Source of the DNA: Deroplatys truncata
Lineage: Eukaryota; Arthropoda; Insecta; Mantodea; Mantidae
Assembly (NCBI GenBank): GCA_030765065.1
Contig: CM060988.1
Coordinates: forward strand, 179,097,065-179,161,064
Direction of reading: 5' to 3'
Length of the DNA stretch: 64,000 nucleotides
The translations under genes were made by a program, and so were the position numbers. Positions 33,954-45,002 of this stretch are shown piece by piece (position 1 is the first letter of the stretch; each line of letters begins with the position of its first letter). A model generated the notes under the pieces. The model was not told the origin of the DNA. It saw only the letters and a program-made list of their open reading frames with translations, and made no database searches.

Positions 33954-34607
33954 ATGCACATGGAAGTAAAAGTCGCTCTAAATTTCGTCATGTCTCCCCT
34001 GTACAATAAGCTGCCCAGGCAGCGAGTAAACATGTTCGGAGAAGAACTTCAAAAGTTATTAATGAACAAGTTCAAGGGGCATTGGCACCCAGAAGCGCCA
34101 TTAAAGGGCTCGGCATTCAGATGTCTCCAGACCGGTACTAGAGTGGATCCAGTTCTGGAGCAAGCTGCCAAAAGAAGCGGGGTTCCCATTCAGGATCTTC
34201 TCCAGGAACTGCCACCAGAATTGACAGTATGGGTCGATCCCGGAGAGGTTAGTTACAGGATCGGCGAGAGGGGCGTCATTAAGGTGTTATTCAGCGATTT
34301 GTTTGATCCACACGTTACTTTCTCTGTCGCAGACCGCGGAGTCACCACAACCCTCAATCCTGAGGCGCAGTGTTTCAGGCCCATCGAGGCCGTGTCCTCA
34401 TCTTTCGGTGGAGTTTTATTAAATAATAATACCTACGAAGGCTTACCAAGTCAGATAACATCCATCATACCTTGTTTTACGGCGCCACTCACTTTCACCA
34501 CGGCCACTTTTGCCCAGACTAAGTTTGGTTGCACCAGACTCAAGATCAGTAGCAAGCGAACCAGTAGGATGTCGCCATCCAACTACGTCAAACAGCGTGC
34601 CATCCAG
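33954..34607 (+). CDS. Tob: Tob/BTG-family antiproliferative protein, first coding exon
   Basis: 218 codons, starting at ATG 33954, encode the N-terminal half of a Tob protein. Tob proteins bind the CAF1 (CNOT7/8) deadenylase of CCR4-NOT and promote mRNA decay, and restrain proliferation (family knowledge). The BTG domain spans about residues 1-115: 'ALNFVMSPLYNKLPRQRVNM' near the start, box A 'HWHPEAPLKGSAFRCL' (44-59), box B 'LPPELTVWVDPGEVSYRIGE' (86-105). The Tob-specific blocks NPEAQCFRPI (135-144) and 'PLTFTTATFAQTKFG' (178-192) follow. Coding similarity ends at residue 218 exactly at CAG|GTACCG, a phase-0 splice donor, and the frame then runs into a meaningless histidine-rich tail (to 34649). 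The C-terminal exon with the PABP-binding PAM2 motifs is not found in the window and is presumably to the right. This is the only clear host gene here. Confidence 0.92.
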
Positions 34608-36235
34608 GTACCGATCCACCACCACCGCCACCCCCATCCACTTTTTTGAATTTTTTTTGGTATAAACTTGCATCCACATTTCTGAAAACTTACCTAAATT
34701 GTTATATATGTGTGTCATTAGACATGTAGTTCCAATAATGACTTTTTATTGATTTTTGTTGTTGTTTTTCTTTGCTTCTTTGAGTTCGGAATACGTTACC
34801 TCGATATGTATACCTTTAATTGTTAAATTCGGAATTATAATGATTTATAAACAAAAAAAGTCAGTTTTAAATTAAAATATAACCTTATGTCTTGGAATCA
34901 TGATCACATATTTAAATCCTCATTGCCAACTTTCGTAACATTTAACCACTTCGTTAATACACTGTAAACTCGCATTTCCCGCGACAGCAGATTCTTGTTT
35001 ACACACACTGTGTTTACAAAATATCAGCATTTTGAATAGTTTCCCAGATATTTAGTTACCATTTTTTTTCTCTCAAAGTGTTCCACAACTGTATTATGAT
35101 AAAATAAACTTCTGTGTTTAATGAAGCTGTACCATCCTGTATGCTTATGACACATGTATACTTACATGCCAACATTTTGAAATGTTTCTTTCTTTAGCGG
35201 AGTAAATTCCCTTAATAATCCATGATTATCATTAGATAATCATTAATAACCCTCCATTACACTATTACGCTACAACCGGAAATACATTTTTACACTGTTT
35301 AGTATGCAGCACGTTGATTGACAGAATGTGTTGCATTCCACCTAAAATTTCCATCTTGAGACTACACCGGAATTACACGCATTAGGGTTTCTTATCCGAC
35401 GACACACATATTTCGATGAAGGTTCATGTATGTATTTAAGTGTCCGTGAACACCTTCACAAACAAAAAATATATATATCATATATCCTAAATGGTTCATT
35501 ACCACTGTATATAGACGTGATTTTTAATAAGAGTTGAATATTACTTTAACTCATATTCCTTTATTCCCTTGTACCACGAAATATCGTAACAAAAACCATT
35601 CCTAGTAATGTCTATCTTAATACGCATACAGGGAAAGCGAAATACGCGTTTGAATAAATAAAATACAAAAAAAACAGGTTGCTTGCACCATGGCAGCGAA
35701 AGTCCTGTGAATGTAACACAAGATCATTTATTTTTCACTGCATATTACAAACTTCAAGATTATTCTATTATACAGGATTCGGCTAATTTTCTTTCCCCGG
35801 TAACGTAACGTTACTTTAAATTATGTCATTACACTCCAGCGTAATTCATCATAACATTACATAACATTCCTCTTAATTGCGCTTAATCTGGAAACATTTA
35901 ACACGCTGAACTACCTCGGTAGTGCGTTTAAAATAACTATATAAGTGCTAATTGTGTACTCAACCGGATTAACTTCTATGTGAACTTATCGATTCTTCTT
36001 TGATTTACACATAGTTTATAACCACGCCGTTATTAACTGTTCGTCGTTGAACATCACTGTGCATCCACCAGTGTTTGATTTCATACTGACCAGCAGAAGA
36101 ATTCTTACGTCCTGACAGTAACGATATGACGCGAATGTTAACCGCAATGTCTGTAGCTGCATAGTTGTTTATTCCGTGGAGTTTTCTGCAGGCCTATAAG
36201 CACTGTCCGCAAGGATTTTCCACCTTGCTCACGTC
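34608..36235 (+). other. Presumed Tob intron with decayed repeats
   Basis: Starts at the GTACCG donor. It is AT-rich with few repeats compared with the rest of the window. 35325-35745 is a badly decayed sense HINE-like copy ('tgttgcattccacctaaaat' to 'ctgtgaatgtaacacaagat'). No second Tob exon is visible. If the gene is intact, the intron may run beyond the window. Confidence 0.45.
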
Positions 36236-37722
36236 TTCGGAAATGGTTCACTCGACAAAGAAAAGTATGCAACATAAATTGTGTGTTTTAAGGAGATCTA
36301 CATTTTTTCTGTAGTAAACATTTGTCTATGTCTTTGAAGTAGATGTTTGCTTCATGTATTGTTTAAAACTTGAAGATGATATTTTGTGCTGCTTTTGTTT
36401 TGTTTGGTTACGTAATTTTAACTACCCCACGTATGGGAGCCAACTTGAAGTTAGTATGTTATTTAACTCCACGCTTGGGAAGCCAACTTGAAGATGATGT
36501 TTTGGTTACATAATATGTATTTATTTACGTAATTTTTAGTTGCTTTAAGGGGATTGCAACACACTTTGGGCGTCGGTTTGAAGTTGTTGATTACGTAATA
36601 GTTACTATTATTACGCAATATGCTGCTACGTATAAGAAGCTGATTTCAAGATGTGTTTTTGTTATTACACTCGAAGCTTTACACTATAATATTTAAATTT
36701 GTTATTAACACTGCTTCTATAGATTATTTATGTTTCAATTTGCCTCAGCTGCGTCATTCTTGTTTGTAGAGTCATGTATCTCTAAATTAGGGTGCGGTAT
36801 GACAATGATTGTAGACATCACAGAATTTAAGTTTTTTTTAAATTCATTTTTATTAATTCTTGCACATTTTTATAAAGCACTACACTTTTTAAGAACTGCG
36901 AGAATCTTCAATACTTTCACTTAGCGCGTATACATATTTTACGATTCACACGTAGAGAACACATCTTCCATCTGTTCACTACCAAGGCTTGCCAGCAACT
37001 GAGCAACTTTCAACGGTTAAACCTGTAAGTTTCGGTATTTCAAGTCTCTGATTGGCTAATTTTAAACTGTTACTGAATATTACATTATCGTTGCTCTAAT
37101 CATGACTAGTAACTTTCAAACTCTCTAATTTATTATTGCTACAAGGTTACCTCATTCTTACCTCATTGTTAGCAACTTAAAACTTATTATTCTCACAGTT
37201 CTTGCATTATTAAAGTATGTAATGTATTCACATAACATTATTAAACATGCTTTACAATAAAAACAAGCATATGCAATGAGTGTTACATACATTTTAAATA
37301 ATTATTACATACATATTGTGTCAAGGCGGGCTGTTATTGAATTTACCTATTATATAATACAATTGAAATTATTCAGGTGTTAAAATACTGCCTCATCTTA
37401 CGGTTTACCATTTATGCAAAAGTCATTCAGAATTAAAAGGACTTTTGGGGATATCCCCAGAAAATTCAAGATACACCTTTTATTTGTCATGAAAATATCT
37501 TAAACATGTGATATTTTAATCAAAATCGTTAGAGCCATTGTTGAGAAAATCAAATTGTTTTAAAAATGTTCCGTGTAAAAGCTAGTCTAGGGCGGGAAGA
37601 TATTCTTGAAAATCCTTGTGTCGCATCCTCGGATGATACTAAAGTGAAATACCAAGTTTGGTATTTATCCGACTTTTCGTTTTTGAGTTACGCTGTTCAC
37701 AGGAACACACACGGACATGTTT
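36236..37722 (-). repeat. HINE-like copy split by solo LTR D
   Basis: Antisense internal sequence 36236-36334 ('cattttttctgtagtaaaca', 'tttgtctatg') continues after the LTR at 37396 ('tcttacggtttaccatttat') to the CA position near 37712. Confidence 0.75.
36335..37395 (-). repeat. Solo LTR D (TSD tctt)
   Basis: 1061-bp inverted copy, TGAAGTAGATGTTTGCTTCA to CTGCCTCA, flanked by TCTT (36331-36334, 37396-37399). It interrupts a HINE-like element whose uninterrupted form ('tctatctcttacggttta') is seen elsewhere. It is the most diverged LTR copy, with an extra segment of about 130 bp near its left end ('gttacgtaattttaactacc'). Confidence 0.83.
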
Positions 37723-37729
37723 CTAAAAA

Positions 37730-38527
37730 TCTGATGCGTTACACTCACATGACTTTCTCTACTCTTGTACAAACTATTTTTACAAACGCTTATTCTCCAT
37801 ATGCTTCATGTTAATCGAGATGTTAATCTTATTGCTAATTTTCTTGTTGGTGCAAGGGGAATTGGTAGGGTTTAAGCGATAGTTAAATGTTTTAAGAACT
37901 GGCTGCTATGTGGAGCATTCCATTCTCTTTGTATGTCCAGGACATAAAAAAATGAATAACGAATTCCCATTTGAAAAAAAGTATTATTGGAAAATTTTAA
38001 GGGAATAAAAAGAAATATCTCAAAAATGGTTCACTCAACAACAAAAAATGTATATGACATAAATTGTGTATTTTAACGCGATCTACATTGTGTAGTAAAA
38101 TTTTGTCTATTTCTTATGGTTTACCAGTTATGCAAAAGTCGTTCACAATAAGAATACTTTTGGAGACATTCCCAGAAAATTCAAGATATACATTTTCTTT
38201 GTCATGAAAATATCTTGAATATATTATATTTTAATGAAAATCGTTAGAGCCATTTTTGAGAAAATTAAAATTTTCGAAAAATGTTCCATGTAAAGGGTAA
38301 TCTGGGGTGGGGGATTTTCTTGAAAACCTTCGTGTCGCATCTCTGGAAGATACTGAACCTAAATACCAAGTTTGGTGTTTATACGACTGTTGTAAAAATA
38401 GTTTGTACAAGAGTAGAGAAAGTCATGTGAGTGTAGCACATCAGATTTTTTGGATTCAGGAGGCCTCAAAACATTTATTTGCGGTTGATATCTGGGTATA
38501 AAAATTTTGGGTGGAATGCAATACTTC
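37730..38527 (-). repeat. HINE-like element carrying a swapped segment
   Basis: Antisense copy from TCTGATGCGTTACACTCACA, inserted at the 'ctaaaaat' position of the preceding copy. Near its far end the expected microsatellite segment is replaced by 'gtaaaaatagtttgtacaag' through 'cacatcagatttttt' (38394-38450), a sense-strand 3' end of the same family. The copy then resumes 'ggattcaggaggcctcaaaa'. Confidence 0.7.
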
Positions 38528-39280
38528 CCCATATGCATTTGCATTAAAGTTCTGCCGCTAAGCATATGCGTAACAGTCGCAAGACCCTCTCTACCCAAGT
38601 ATCGCATTTCCAAACGTAATCCTTATGCATAGGGGATATTTCCTTGAAATTCGTACTGTTAGGTATTTTGGAATATACGGAGCCTAAATAGAAAGTTTGG
38701 TATTTATCGGACATTTGTTTTCTCCCTCAGACACCATAGAAATTTCTCTAAAAGGGAATCAGGGGCCCTCAAAACGCGTATTTTCGATGAAATCTCGACA
38801 TACAAATTTTCGGTGGGGCAATGCTTCCTCTTCCTACTTAAGTAAAAAGTATAGGTATTTGAAAATGAAACCAGTAACAAAGAATATCTGGAAAATTTTA
38901 ACATACAAACATTTTTATTTGACTTAAATTGTGTGCTTCAATGATGCTACACGTTCTGCGTAGTGCCCTTACGGTTTACTAAGTACACAAAAATCTTCAG
39001 GATGACGAGCACTTCACACGCTGTCTCCATAAACTTCTAACCTAATAATTTATCTGTCATGAACACATCTTAAAGGTATGGCATTTTAATACAAATCTTT
39101 GGAGCCATTTTTAGTAACGAAACTTTTTACATGTAAAGAGTACTTTGGGTTGGAGGGTTTCTAGCAAAAATTCGTGTCGCACCCTTGGAAGACGTTGAAG
39201 CTAAATGCCAGATTGGTATTTCATTAACTTTTCGTTTTTGAGTTATGCTGTTCACACACACAGACCTGTTTTTCTTTAAA
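38528..39280 (-). repeat. Decayed HINE-like copies
   Basis: Antisense material of the family in poor condition ('aaatgccagattggtatttc', 'ttgagttatgctgttcacac'). No gene recognised. Confidence 0.5.
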
Positions 39281-39830
39281 AAAAAATGCTTCTTTTGGAT
39301 TCAGGCTATCTGAAAACGTGCATTTCCGGAGAAATCTCGGTTTAGAATTTTTTTGGTCGGATGTAATACTTTTTCTACTTTCTATCTCTAATTAAAACAA
39401 CTTTTTCTTGATTCAGGAGACCTCAAAACGTGTATTTTCGATAAAACCTGGGTGTCTAATTTTTTGGTCATATATAATACTTTTCTACTTTCTATCGGTA
39501 AATTAAAACTACTTTTTCTGGATTCAGGAGGCCTCAAAACGTGTATTTTTTAAGAAATCTGACATTAAAATTCTTTTGGTGGAATGTAACAATATTTATA
39601 ATTTCTATCGATAATGTAAAACTACTTTTTCTGGATGCAGAGGACCTTAAAATGCGTATTTTGGATAAAATCTGCGTATTGAATTTTTTGATCGAATGTA
39701 ATACTTTTTTTATTTTCTATCGGTAAAATAAAACTACTTTTTCTGGATTCAGGGTCCTCACAACATGTATTTCCGGGGAAATCCTTCTATTGATTTTTTT
39801 TCGAATGTAATACTTTCTCTGCCTTGTAGG
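39281..39830 (-). repeat. ~115-bp tandem repeat from HINE-like end
   Basis: Five imperfect units, marked by 'ttctggattcagg' or variants near 39290, 39404, 39518, 39634 and 39747, each followed by 'ctcaaaacgtgtattt', an 'ttttttggt' block, 'gtaatactttt' and 'ctatcggtaaa'. The unit corresponds to the antisense sense-5' end (after the microsatellite) of the HINE-like family, so the array formed by repeated duplication of that end. Confidence 0.75.
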
Positions 39831-40311
39831 AAAGTGGTAGAAAAGTATAAAGTCAAACCAGAAAAGTATAGCTTTTTTAATTTCCATAGACATTGCCTTA
39901 AGATTCCCTAGTGTATAATTTGTAGGGAAGTTGTTTGTGCCACTGTTGCTCTATGGCAGCCAGAGGAAAATAAGAGAATATTTTGAAGTGAGGTATGGAT
40001 AAGCCCCGCTAGATACAGCAGCAAGCGTCTCGACAAATTGGAAAGTAAACAACATTTCAAGCACTTCCTGTGATGTTCAATTTCGCCGCCAGAGGTAGAT
40101 TTGCTTGCCTTTGGACCGCACACAGTTTCCAATATATCCCCGGCACTTCTCTGATGCTACAAGATATTTCATAAAAAGCCACTCCGTGAAAATAGTTTGC
40201 TGAAGGTACCTACGGCTTTCAACTGGAAGAAGAGGTAAAGAATGATTGCAACGCGGAGCGAATTTTCTTCCTCTGCTATGCAATCCTGTTGCAATACCCT
40301 TATCTGTTTTT
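39831..40311. other. Unassigned stretch
   Basis: No recognisable element or coding sequence. The short frames on the minus strand (39908-40361) carry no known motif. Confidence 0.4.
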
Positions 40312-41664
40312 ACTTTCTCTACTACGTATAGTAAGTAGAGGAAGTATTGTATTCCACCCAAAAATTCAATACCGAGATTTCACCGGAAATACATGTTTTG
40401 AGACCCCCTGAATCAAAAAAAAGCATTTTTGGAAACATGTCCGTGTGTGTGTGTCTGTGAGCAGCATAACTCAGAAACGAACAGTCGGATAAACACCAAA
40501 CTTGGTATTTAGGTTCAGTATCTTCCAGATATGCGACACGAAGGTTTTCAAGAAAATCCCCCCCACCCCAGATTACCCTTTACATGGAACACTTTTCGAG
40601 ATTTTTTTTCAATCACTCATTCATTCATTATCTGTTTACCCTCCTCTTATGTAGGACTTACACCTCCCAGGACTTACAAGTGGCTGCCTTGGGGTCAGAG
40701 GCCCGTCGAGGAGCAGACACTCATGGATCAGACAGCATCCAGGATGGGTGATCAGCCCGATGCCTGGTATGGGATGAAGGAAGTAGATGAAACGAAATGT
40801 TGGTGAAATGGATGAAAGGAAAGGTGATGATGGAGCAATTGGTGGAATGAATGGCGGGGGAAACCGGAGAACCCGGAGAAAACCCGCCCAGACGCCGCTT
40901 CGTCCACCACAAATCCCACATGCAGGTCCCTGGGATTGAACCCGGGCCGCCTCGGTGGGAGGCGAGCGGTCTAACCACTCGGCCACGGCGCCGCCCTTTT
41001 CGAAAATTTTAATTTTCTCAAAACTGGCTATAACGATTTTGATTAAAATATCATATGTTTAAGATATTTTCATGACAAATAAAACGTATATCTTGAATTT
41101 TCTGGGAATGTCTCCAAAAGTATTCTTCATTGTGAACGACTTTTGCATAACCGGTAAACCATAAGAGATAGACAAAATTTTACTACACAAAAAATGTAGA
41201 TCGCGTTAAAATACACAATTTGTATCATATACATTTTTTTTTTGTTCAGTGAACCATTTTCGAATATTGCTTGTTTTTTCCTTAAATTTTTCAATACTTA
41301 TTTTCTCAAATGGGAATTCGTTATTCATTTTTTTGTCTTGGATATGCAAAGAGTTATAATCTGTGGCAAAGGGAATGGTGCTGCACCTAGCAACCAGCTA
41401 TTAAGAGATATGTATGTGCTTAAAGGCTACTGTATTTCTATATTGCCCTTGTAAATACAAAACAAGGGGAACATAGTACGCCTTAAGCGATAGTCAAATA
41501 TTTCTAGAACTGGTCGCTATGTGTAAAATGTAATTCTCTTTGCATGTCAAAAGATCGTTTCTGCAAATGTTTATCTCGATTAATATGAAATATATGGAGA
41601 AATTGAGTTTGTAAAAATATTTTGTACAAGAGTAGAGAAAGTCATGTGAGTGTAACACATCAGA
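40312..41664 (+). mobile_element. HINE-like element, best complete copy (SINE inside)
   Basis: Sense copy with all terminal features. It starts ACTTTCTCTACT (40312-40323) directly after a T-run and ends AGTAGAGAAAGT (41631-41642), hairpin ATGTG-AGTGTAA-CACAT (41644-41660), CAGA (41661-41664) and a T-run. The two 12-bp repeats are perfect inverse complements. (GT)n lies at 40444-40456. Removing the SINE at 40600-40995 and its duplication leaves about 950 bp. No reading frame with coding character is present, so it must be non-autonomous. Confidence 0.85.
40600..40995 (-). repeat. SINE with tRNA-Ser-like head and target duplication
   Basis: Minus-strand SINE flanked by CTTTTCGA (40592-40599 and 40996-41003). 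Its head, read on the minus strand from 40995, is 'ggcgccgtggccgagtggtt' with box B 'GGTTCAATCCC', closely like the 5' half of tRNA-Ser. The tail is A-rich (plus-strand T-run at 40603-40610). The 116- and 85-codon minus-strand frames across it are not genes. Confidence 0.88.
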
Positions 41665-41726
41665 TTTTTTTACATAAGGTACACGTAAAACTAAGTATTA
41701 ATAGTCTTTTGAGAAGAGAGTCCATT

Positions 41727-41999
41727 TTACTTTCTCTACTACTATGTCTGGTAAGTAGGGTAAGTATTTCACCCAAAATTTCGATACCGAGATTTCACAG
41801 GATATACATGTTTTGAGGCCTCCTGAGTCCAAAAGAAATTTGATGAAATCACACGACATACCCTGCCCCGTCTCGGTTATTACTGGGTATAAAAATTATT
41901 CTTACAGAAGTTTAATTTTCTATCTACTTCATTCGAGATAAACCATTGCACATTCAAAGGGAATAGCGATAGTCAAATGTTTAAGACGCTATGAGGCCT
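41727..41999 (+). repeat. HINE-like fragments
   Basis: 41727-41840 starts with a perfect ACTTTCTCTACT and stops at the microsatellite position. 41885-41999 is a decayed 3' part. Confidence 0.6.
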
Positions 42000-42440
42000 G
42001 TTTTTAAAGTAAGAGCCGTTTTAATATTTTGCCGCTGCAATCGCCGTCACTTCCTCAATTCATTAGGAGGCCAGACGCAGCTGTGAGCGATCGTCACTTT
42101 GTGTTTTCCTGTTGTTAGAGCGTGTTGAAATGTTCAAAACAACGACTCCTAGACTGTGAAGTCAGATCACTGATTTGTTTTTTGAATGCGAGAAATGTTA
42201 CGCCAGCAGACATACATCGCCAAAGTGTGAGGTTTATGGGGAAACAATAATGACTGACAATGCTCGGTCACACATAAACAAACTCAAGATCGCATCATTT
42301 AGTTGGGAACAATTCGACCACTCTCTCTCTACAGTCCAGATTTGGCATCAAGCGATTTTAATCTGTTTCTTCATCTGAGGAAATCCCTTGGTGGAGAACA
42401 TTTCAACGACGATGATGTTAGAGAGTAGTGTATTTATTGG
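42000..42440 (+). pseudogene. Decayed mariner
   Basis: Near 42200-42400, in changing frames, the sequence reads 'DNARSHINKL', then 'SLYSPDLASSDFNLFLHLRK' and 'GGEHFNDDDV', the second and third catalytic regions of a mariner transposase. The first catalytic aspartate and most of the N-terminus are absent. Confidence 0.65.
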
Positions 42441-43194
42441 TCTTAAACATTTTACACGTTCAAACTCATACATCACACGGGTCAGATTGACCGTGCTTAT
42501 ATAATACACTGTAGTTCATATATTTCAGTTCTATATTCATCATACTGAACTTTAAAGTTAATGATATTTACAAGAAACGAAAAGAAAAAACAGATAAACT
42601 AATAACAAAAATGGCACAAAAAATAGAAGAAGAGACAAAAACTTGTTCACAAGCACACGTTATTGTTTACAAAACAAACAAATACCCGCCAATAAGCCAT
42701 TAACCCTCCACCTCCACCCTTGACCCTCTTCTTTACACTCCAATCAGAGCTGCATAACGTTTTGTAAAAATGTACCAATTGCTTCTCCCTTCCTCCTCCC
42801 AACCAATAAGGTCCATCAAGCTTGTAACCCTCTCTTTGATTGTGAAATAAGAAGAGCAGACTTTCACCACAAGCGGCATCATTCTTTGACGGAGGGATAC
42901 AAAAACTGGATTCCTCTTATGATAAGTGCCTTACTTTTTAAAAAAAAATCAGCACGCATCCTATACACTGGCCTTAAAATTCCATACTTTTTTCATGGCA
43001 TCGAGAGAAACAACTGAATGTCGACAGGACAAATATTTGGGGGGGGGTCATTTCTATAGCTCCCTTTAACAGCTACGGTCATATCGGGACTTCGACTGAA
43101 ACTTTCTGTCTGAACTTTTAGGTTAGGTTACTGAAGGTTTTTTTAACTTATTTTCATACTCACTCCACTCTACTTCCAGACCCTTTGGAGAGTA
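42441..43194. other. Unassigned stretch
   Basis: AT-rich. One scrap near 42975-43025 ('ttccatacttttttcatggc') matches the HINE-like core. A G-run lies at 43040. Confidence 0.4.
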
Positions 43195-43305
43195 GGAAAT
43201 AACGCTTATTTAAAAAATGTCCATCTCCAGGCCGGGAGTCGAACACGAGACTTTTAGGCTGCTCACCGCTCTACGAACGGAGGCAGCCCGACAATTCGAA
43301 CCATT
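43195..43305 (-). repeat. tRNA-derived SINE fragment
   Basis: The minus strand shows a tRNA-like segment with box-B-like 'GTGTTCGACTCCC' (complement near 43240) and 'gtagagcggtgagca'. The family is not determined. Confidence 0.5.
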
Positions 43306-43786
43306 AATCACGGAAATCTGGAAAGGTCTGATGCCACAAAAATGTTATTTGAGATAAATTGTATGAACTACCCAGCAGTGTGCCAAGCTACAAGACTGAC
43401 AAATGACACATATTATTTGGTAATATCGTATTTACAAATCAAATATGAAGCTAAAATTGATAAAATAAAATATATTTATAAAATATACATGTAAAACAAG
43501 CAAATATGTAGCATAATTAGAAAACTGCTGCAATGTTATCCTTATTAATAAAACAGACAATATACGCAATACAAATATTGTACAAATTGTTGGAAATTCA
43601 GCAATTAACTCTCACACAAAATGAGCATATTTTATACCAGCAGAGAAAAAATGTGCATTTCCATTCAAATTCTGTCCTTAGAGATAGGCACACTAAGCAT
43701 ATGTGTAACAGTCGCACCAGTTATACAATATTTATACATAATTCCTTTCTAATGAAGAGGACTTCATAGGCTATTCCCAGAAAATC
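43306..43786. other. Unassigned AT-rich stretch
   Basis: A HINE-like scrap at about 43330-43360, otherwise nothing recognisable. Confidence 0.4.
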
Positions 43787-43941
43787 TCTTTTAATGCCCC
43801 CCAGAGATAAAAGTCACAGGGTGTTAAATCAGGAAACGAGGGAGCATTAAAAGAGAAGGTTTATAAAACAAATCCACACACTTTATATGAACTTGAAAAT
43901 AACATTCGTCAAGAAATTGCTGTCATTTCCTAGAGGCAATT
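43787..43941. pseudogene. Rearranged Tc1-type transposase fragment
   Basis: 43787-43850 read on the minus strand gives 'FPDLTPCDFYLWGALK'. From 43850 onward the plus strand gives 'ALKEKVYKTNPHTLYELENN' and 'IRQEIAVIS'. In the related remnant at 30990-31170 both halves are on one strand. A ~60-bp segment here is therefore inverted, with the ALK codons present on both sides of the switch. Confidence 0.7.
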
Positions 43942-44852
43942 TGAGGCAGTATTTTTAACACTTAAATAATTTCAGTCTAATTATATAATATGTTAATTCA
44001 ATAACGCAATATGTGTATATAACAATATATAAAAAGTGTATATTACAGCCATTGTATATGTTTATATTATTGTATCCATGTGTAATAATGTTATATGAAT
44101 TATTAGGTAATTTAATAATGTAGGAGCTGTGAGAATAATAGGTTAAAAGTTGCTAACAATGAGGTAACAATGAGGTGGCCTTGAGACAATAATGAATTAG
44201 AAGGTTTAATAATGCTACTAGTCATTCTTGGAGCAACAATAATGTAATATTTTGTGACAGTTTAAAAATAGCCAATCAACAACCAGAAAAAAAGCTTAAT
44301 TAATTTAAAGTATTCTATTGGAGTAGGAATAGCCAATCAGAGACTTAAATACAGAAATTTACAAATTTAGGCGGTAGAAATCAAGTCAGTTGCTTGTAGA
44401 CAGTGCTCATAACTGGACGCGTTGGTTGTTGACAGTGTTCCTAATCGGACGTGAGATGTGTCCTCGAGAAATTTAATACGTATTTTGTGTGAGACAAAAA
44501 TAGTTTACGTGTTAAAAAGTGCAAGTATTTAATAATAAAAAACCTCACAGCTCTCCCTATATCAGTGAAGTGTTATTTAAATCGTGTCACGCATTAATAA
44601 AAGGAGTGAAATAAAATTATAATCTGTGTAAGCCTACATTCTTCAGTCGCACCATGCCTTGCTAAGACATTCATGTCTCTAAAAATAAATACTGACGCAG
44701 CCGAGGCAAACATAAATATATAATATTTAAAGAAACAATCAAATTACAAAGTTAATATTTTTAAACTTGGGGCGAAGGCCACCGGCAACTATTTCAAGTT
44801 CGGCTCCCAACAGTTGAAATATAATACAACTCCCTCAATACAACCTACTTCA
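43942..44852 (+). repeat. Solo LTR E (TSD aatt), with Inr and DPE motifs
   Basis: 911-bp copy, TGAGGCAGTA to CTACTTCA, flanked by AATT (43938-43941, 44853-44856). It carries TCAGTT (44386-44391), a fair initiator, with GGACG at 44415-44419, exactly +28 to +32 from the initiator A, the position of the insect downstream promoter element. AATAAA-like sites follow (about 44597). This suggests transcription in the orientation shown here, without a TATA box. Confidence 0.83.
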
Positions 44853-44856
44853 AATT

Positions 44857-45002
44857 GTCGCCCAAAGCGTGGTGCAAATAACGTAAAGACAATAACCAAC
44901 TTCAGACTGTAGAGTGTAATTTTCTTGATTCCAATAGCAATTGCTAGGCAAATGTTAAGTATGGGTCAGACCATTCTTAAACATTGCAGTGCGGTGTAAG
45001 GT
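44857..45002. other. Unassigned flank
   Basis: Short stretch between solo LTR E and the Harbinger fragment. Nothing recognised. Confidence 0.35.
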
